From the NCBI RefSeq assembly GCF_047496725.1, contig NC_132971.1:5878501-5942500 (forward strand): DNA of 64,000 nt, read 5' to 3'. The translations under genes were made by a program, and so were the position numbers. The notes below the pieces were generated by a model. That model saw only the letters and a program-made list of their open reading frames with translations, did no database searches and was not told where the DNA came from. The stretch is from Anoplolepis gracilipes. Lineage: Eukaryota > Arthropoda > Insecta > Hymenoptera > Formicidae. Below, in pieces: positions 62,801-64,000 of the stretch; position 1 is the first letter of the stretch; each line of letters opens with the position of its first letter.

Positions 62801-64000
62801 TAATTCAATCTATGTCCGAACTCTTACACTATATTTATAATTTTTCATTCATAATCTTACAAAACAAATACTGAATGCATCGATGCACGCTTCGTTGAGC
62901 CATTTGCCTAACAGCGCTTCAGTCAAATAGCATTTGACTAGGAAAATAGCATTGAAACATAAAAATAAACGGGCGAAAGTCATGTGGTCAGCCAGATAGC
63001 ATTTGCCTAGTCAAAAGCTATTTTCCTAAAATAACCATTTGCCTACAACATATATATAATTTAAAAAAATTTTTAATAATAAATTAAAAAATGCTTGTAT
63101 AATACAGTTTTTGTTTTAGATTAAACTTAATCTTTTTGATTTTTATTTTATCTTCTTTCTTACAGCATGTATTGGAACTTGGTAATGTTAGCGATATTAT
63201 GGACTTATATCAAGATGTAATTGTAGCAATGGCTTACGAAAATCTTGAAAGTACTGCGGAGAAGATTGAGTCAGATGTATTAAAGAGTTTCATCTCGTAT
63301 AAGAATGAGAATAAAAAATTAAATTTGATTTCAAATACTGATCCAAATATCTTCAGTAATCAATCTTTAATTTACGAATTACAAGGCAAATCTTCAAATG
63401 ACACACATCTACAAAATTGTCTCGATTGTGAAATTACATTAAGTTTTAAAGTAGGTATTTATGAAGAAGAAGAATACATTTACTACAACAAAGAAATCGG
63501 TCAGGATTACATATTTGTAAGTTATAAAAAGAATTTCTATTTATATAGTATACAATTAATTTTATATAGCTATTTATATATAAATATATAATCAGAATTT
63601 TTATTGTTTAAAATTAAATATTATATTCTAAGTATAACGTAAATACATTTACTACGTAAATTCTATGTAAATATTATATTCTTAGTATATTAATATGTAT
63701 TAATTTGATCGTATTGTGTGTTTCATTTAGTTGTGCAAAAATGACGTCTCGCAAACAAAGATCTTGCAAACAATAAAAGCACATCTACCGAAATCGTTTT
63801 TGATTCTGAATTTTGATGGATTTGTCGAAACATTGTTTATTTTTGCAGAAAATAGTGATACTATTCAGATTTACGAATATAGAGGTAAGTCTACATAGAA
63901 TTGAAAAAATGTAAGATAGTTAAAAAAAGATATTTATTTAATTATATACACAAAATTATATAATTATTTCTTTCATAATTTTTTACAAGGTATCGAAGGT
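52016..64000 (+). CDS. Large secreted glycoprotein, 16 exons, incomplete at right edge (Nasrat/Polehole-like?)
   Basis: Sixteen exons join with consistent phases: 52016-52229, 53020-53518, 53945-54243, 54310-54614, 54856-55548, 56154-56408, 56473-56791, 57140-57973, 58353-58868, 58996-59207, 59507-59645, 60020-60297, 60519-60884, 63166-63516, 63731-63884 and 63990 onward. They encode about 1815 residues so far. A signal peptide (LIVCCLFLWIFVNN) is followed by a beta-rich propeller-like part, many short repeats of the form (F)xNLTVxGxVNGxxLxEF, and a second propeller-like part. NxS/T sites are frequent. No transmembrane helix or catalytic motif is seen. The layout reminds me of the insect eggshell proteins Nasrat, Polehole and Closca; that is a tentative family call from overall architecture, not from a recalled alignment. 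The ATG is chosen because the upstream in-frame codon is only GTG. Confidence 0.85.
52230..53019 (+). other. Intron 1 of the large gene
   Basis: Contains a TA/TG microsatellite at 52288-52341 and otherwise AT-rich sequence. Confidence 0.8.
52288..52341. repeat. (TA)n(TG)n compound microsatellite
   Basis: A TA run followed by about ten TG units. Confidence 0.9.
53020..54614 (+). CDS. Large gene exons 2-4: first propeller-like region
   Basis: About 367 residues of alternating beta-strand pattern (for example YFIRVENSILFFYEI, LMIVLLVESEQNYYLYWYRV, HELLLLFDN, SVLGFQGIDNIVLY). The spacing resembles EPTP/WD-type beta-propeller blades. The exons join as W (TG|G) at 53518/53945 and D (G|AC) at 54243/54310. 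Confidence 0.78.
54856..57973 (+). CDS. Large gene exons 5-8: heptad segment and first repeat array
   Basis: Exon 5 contains a heptad-like stretch (SLKKLEELETRLNQILLELK), a likely coiled coil, before the repeats start. The repeats recur about every 60-80 residues: IELTGNFLVTGTLHVKNI, FENLEIGGTFQIDGNVTGIN, IFENLTVIGNIVLQESI, INNLTVIGFVNGLNLSEF. Exon 6 begins at a CAGCAG acceptor that could drop one Gln. Confidence 0.78.
55549..56153 (+). other. Intron 5 of the large gene
   Basis: 605-nt phase-0 intron, AT-rich with nothing recognised. The other introns over 300 nt (53519-53944, 56792-57139, 57974-58352, 59646-60019) are similar. The last holds (TA)n at 59773-59804 and (AC)n at 59952-59975. 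Confidence 0.8.
56148..56160 (+). promoter_or_regulatory. NAGNAG tandem splice acceptor
   Basis: TTTCAGCAGCTT offers acceptors after 56153 and 56156. The two products differ by one Gln at the start of exon 6. Confidence 0.6.
58353..60297 (+). CDS. Large gene exons 9-12: second part of the repeat array
   Basis: Continues the same repeat type (VTVLRNFNTTGKIGNIFF, NISGQIKIVGNVYAYHDFN, LRILGLLNGISPINWQGV, WKIYGNIHFEENINGSEFLN). Boundaries: 58868, 58996-59207, 59507-59645 and 60020. Phases agree throughout. Confidence 0.78.
59773..59804. repeat. (TA)n microsatellite
   Basis: About 16 TA units within an intron of the large gene. Confidence 0.9.
59952..59975. repeat. (AC)n microsatellite
   Basis: About 12 AC units close to the exon beginning at 60020. 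Confidence 0.9.
60519..64000 (+). CDS. Large gene exons 13-16: second propeller-like region, truncated
   Basis: Starts MDLDNVCALYLDMLKC and shows blade-like strands (FDYLKILEFEGDIHDIRTIE, YILVNYDTCRMKLILYTQ, FGLIDKWIFLKSD, LYLLTIAKRTC). Exon 14 (63166-63516) adds a helical stretch and CLDCEITLSF. Exon 15 ends EYRG. Exon 16 begins at 63990 with GIEG and is cut by the window edge. Confidence 0.78.
60969..61691. mobile_element. Foldback element X, full copy
   Basis: Arms of about 350 bp mirror each other. The left begins TGTCGTAGGCAAATGGTTA and the right ends TAACCATTTGCCTACAACA. The motif GGCAAATG and variants recur several times in each arm. The centre has GGGGACGGGGTTTTGCCCCG next to TATGCACCCCCATC. 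The flanks are (TA)n. No transposase is present. Confidence 0.88.
61798..61905. repeat. Diverged fragment of element Y
   Basis: TTTTACGTATTTTAGAATC and TTCAACGCGTCAAATTTTAT resemble the Y arm at about 61992-62045 (TTTTACGTATTTCGGAATTG, TTTTAACGCGTTAAAATTG) in the same orientation and order. Confidence 0.65.
61906..62515. mobile_element. Foldback element Y
   Basis: Arms of about 290 bp. The left begins CTTGCCGTCGTTGCGTGAAT and the right ends with its complement. The central 150 bp is unusually CpG- and GC-rich for this window (GTCGACGACGCA, GGAGTGGGGGTATGC). No coding capacity; the ORFs across it are mirror-image artefacts. Confidence 0.85.
62516..63050. mobile_element. Foldback element X, left-truncated copy
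   Basis: Starts at ATTAAATTAAGATTTTACAT, matching position 61206 inside X copy 1, so about 235 bp of its left arm is missing. The central palindrome (CTAGTATGTACATGCTAG and GGGG flanks) is complete and more perfect than in copy 1. The right end CATTTGCCTACAACA is intact. Confidence 0.85.

Larger units (their letters stand above)
60885..63165 (+). other. Intron 13 of the large gene, filled by palindromic elements
   Basis: 2281 nt between the GTGAGT donor and the TTCTTACAG acceptor. Nearly all of it is two families of palindromic elements (60969-61691, 61906-62515 and 62516-63050) and a diverged fragment at about 61798-61905. Confidence 0.85.

Noticed and set aside
1..64000. tRNA, rRNA or other structural RNA genes
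   Set aside because: No tRNA-like B-box with a cloverleaf or rRNA segment was noticed on either strand by eye. A tRNAscan-SE or Rfam search would be decisive.

Overview
The window looks like AT-rich insect nuclear DNA, most likely an aculeate hymenopteran and plausibly an ant. The reasons are long AT-rich introns, spliceosomal genes, mariner relics, MITEs, (GA)n/(TA)n microsatellites, and a CUB-trypsin protease that resembles wasp and ant venom serine proteases. The organism call is inference. No bacterial, CRISPR or rRNA signal was seen.

Layout. Bases 1-12.6 kb carry no recognisable coding sequence. Bases 12.6-19.2 kb (+) hold a three-exon beta-adrenergic-like octopamine receptor, best matching Octbeta1R. 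Its last coding exon has a duplicated in-frame splice acceptor. Bases 19.2-29.3 kb are non-coding with weak transposon relics. Bases 29.3-32.6 kb (-) hold seven exons of a secreted CUB plus trypsin-like serine protease with an intact catalytic triad. Only the exon with its start codon was not found. Bases 32.9-36.8 kb are a cluster of DNA-transposon derivatives: a deleted mariner, a TA-flanked MITE and two related palindromic MITEs. Bases 39.96-40.17 kb (-) hold the first coding exon of a small secreted Lys/Glu/Ser-rich protein behind a TATA box. Bases 42.6-48.6 kb (+) hold a secreted Thr-rich 734-residue protein. Its first coding exon consists of the start codon only. A possible alternative 3' exon with a compact conserved-looking C-terminus lies at 50.1-50.5 kb. 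From 52.0 kb to the right edge (+) is one large gene. I reconstructed 16 exons with matching phases, giving at least 1815 codons and running off the window. It encodes a secreted glycoprotein with two propeller-like regions around many short beta-rich repeats. It may belong to the insect eggshell family that includes Drosophila Nasrat and Polehole, but that family assignment is tentative.

The genes are not an operon or obvious pathway; four of the five encode secreted proteins and one a membrane receptor. The most striking unexplained structure is in the intron at 60,885-63,165 of the large gene. About 2 kb of it consists of palindromic elements of two families (X and Y), with a truncated X copy abutting Y. 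Other foldback elements include a perfect 217-bp palindrome at 43.3 kb, followed by a partial third copy of its arm.
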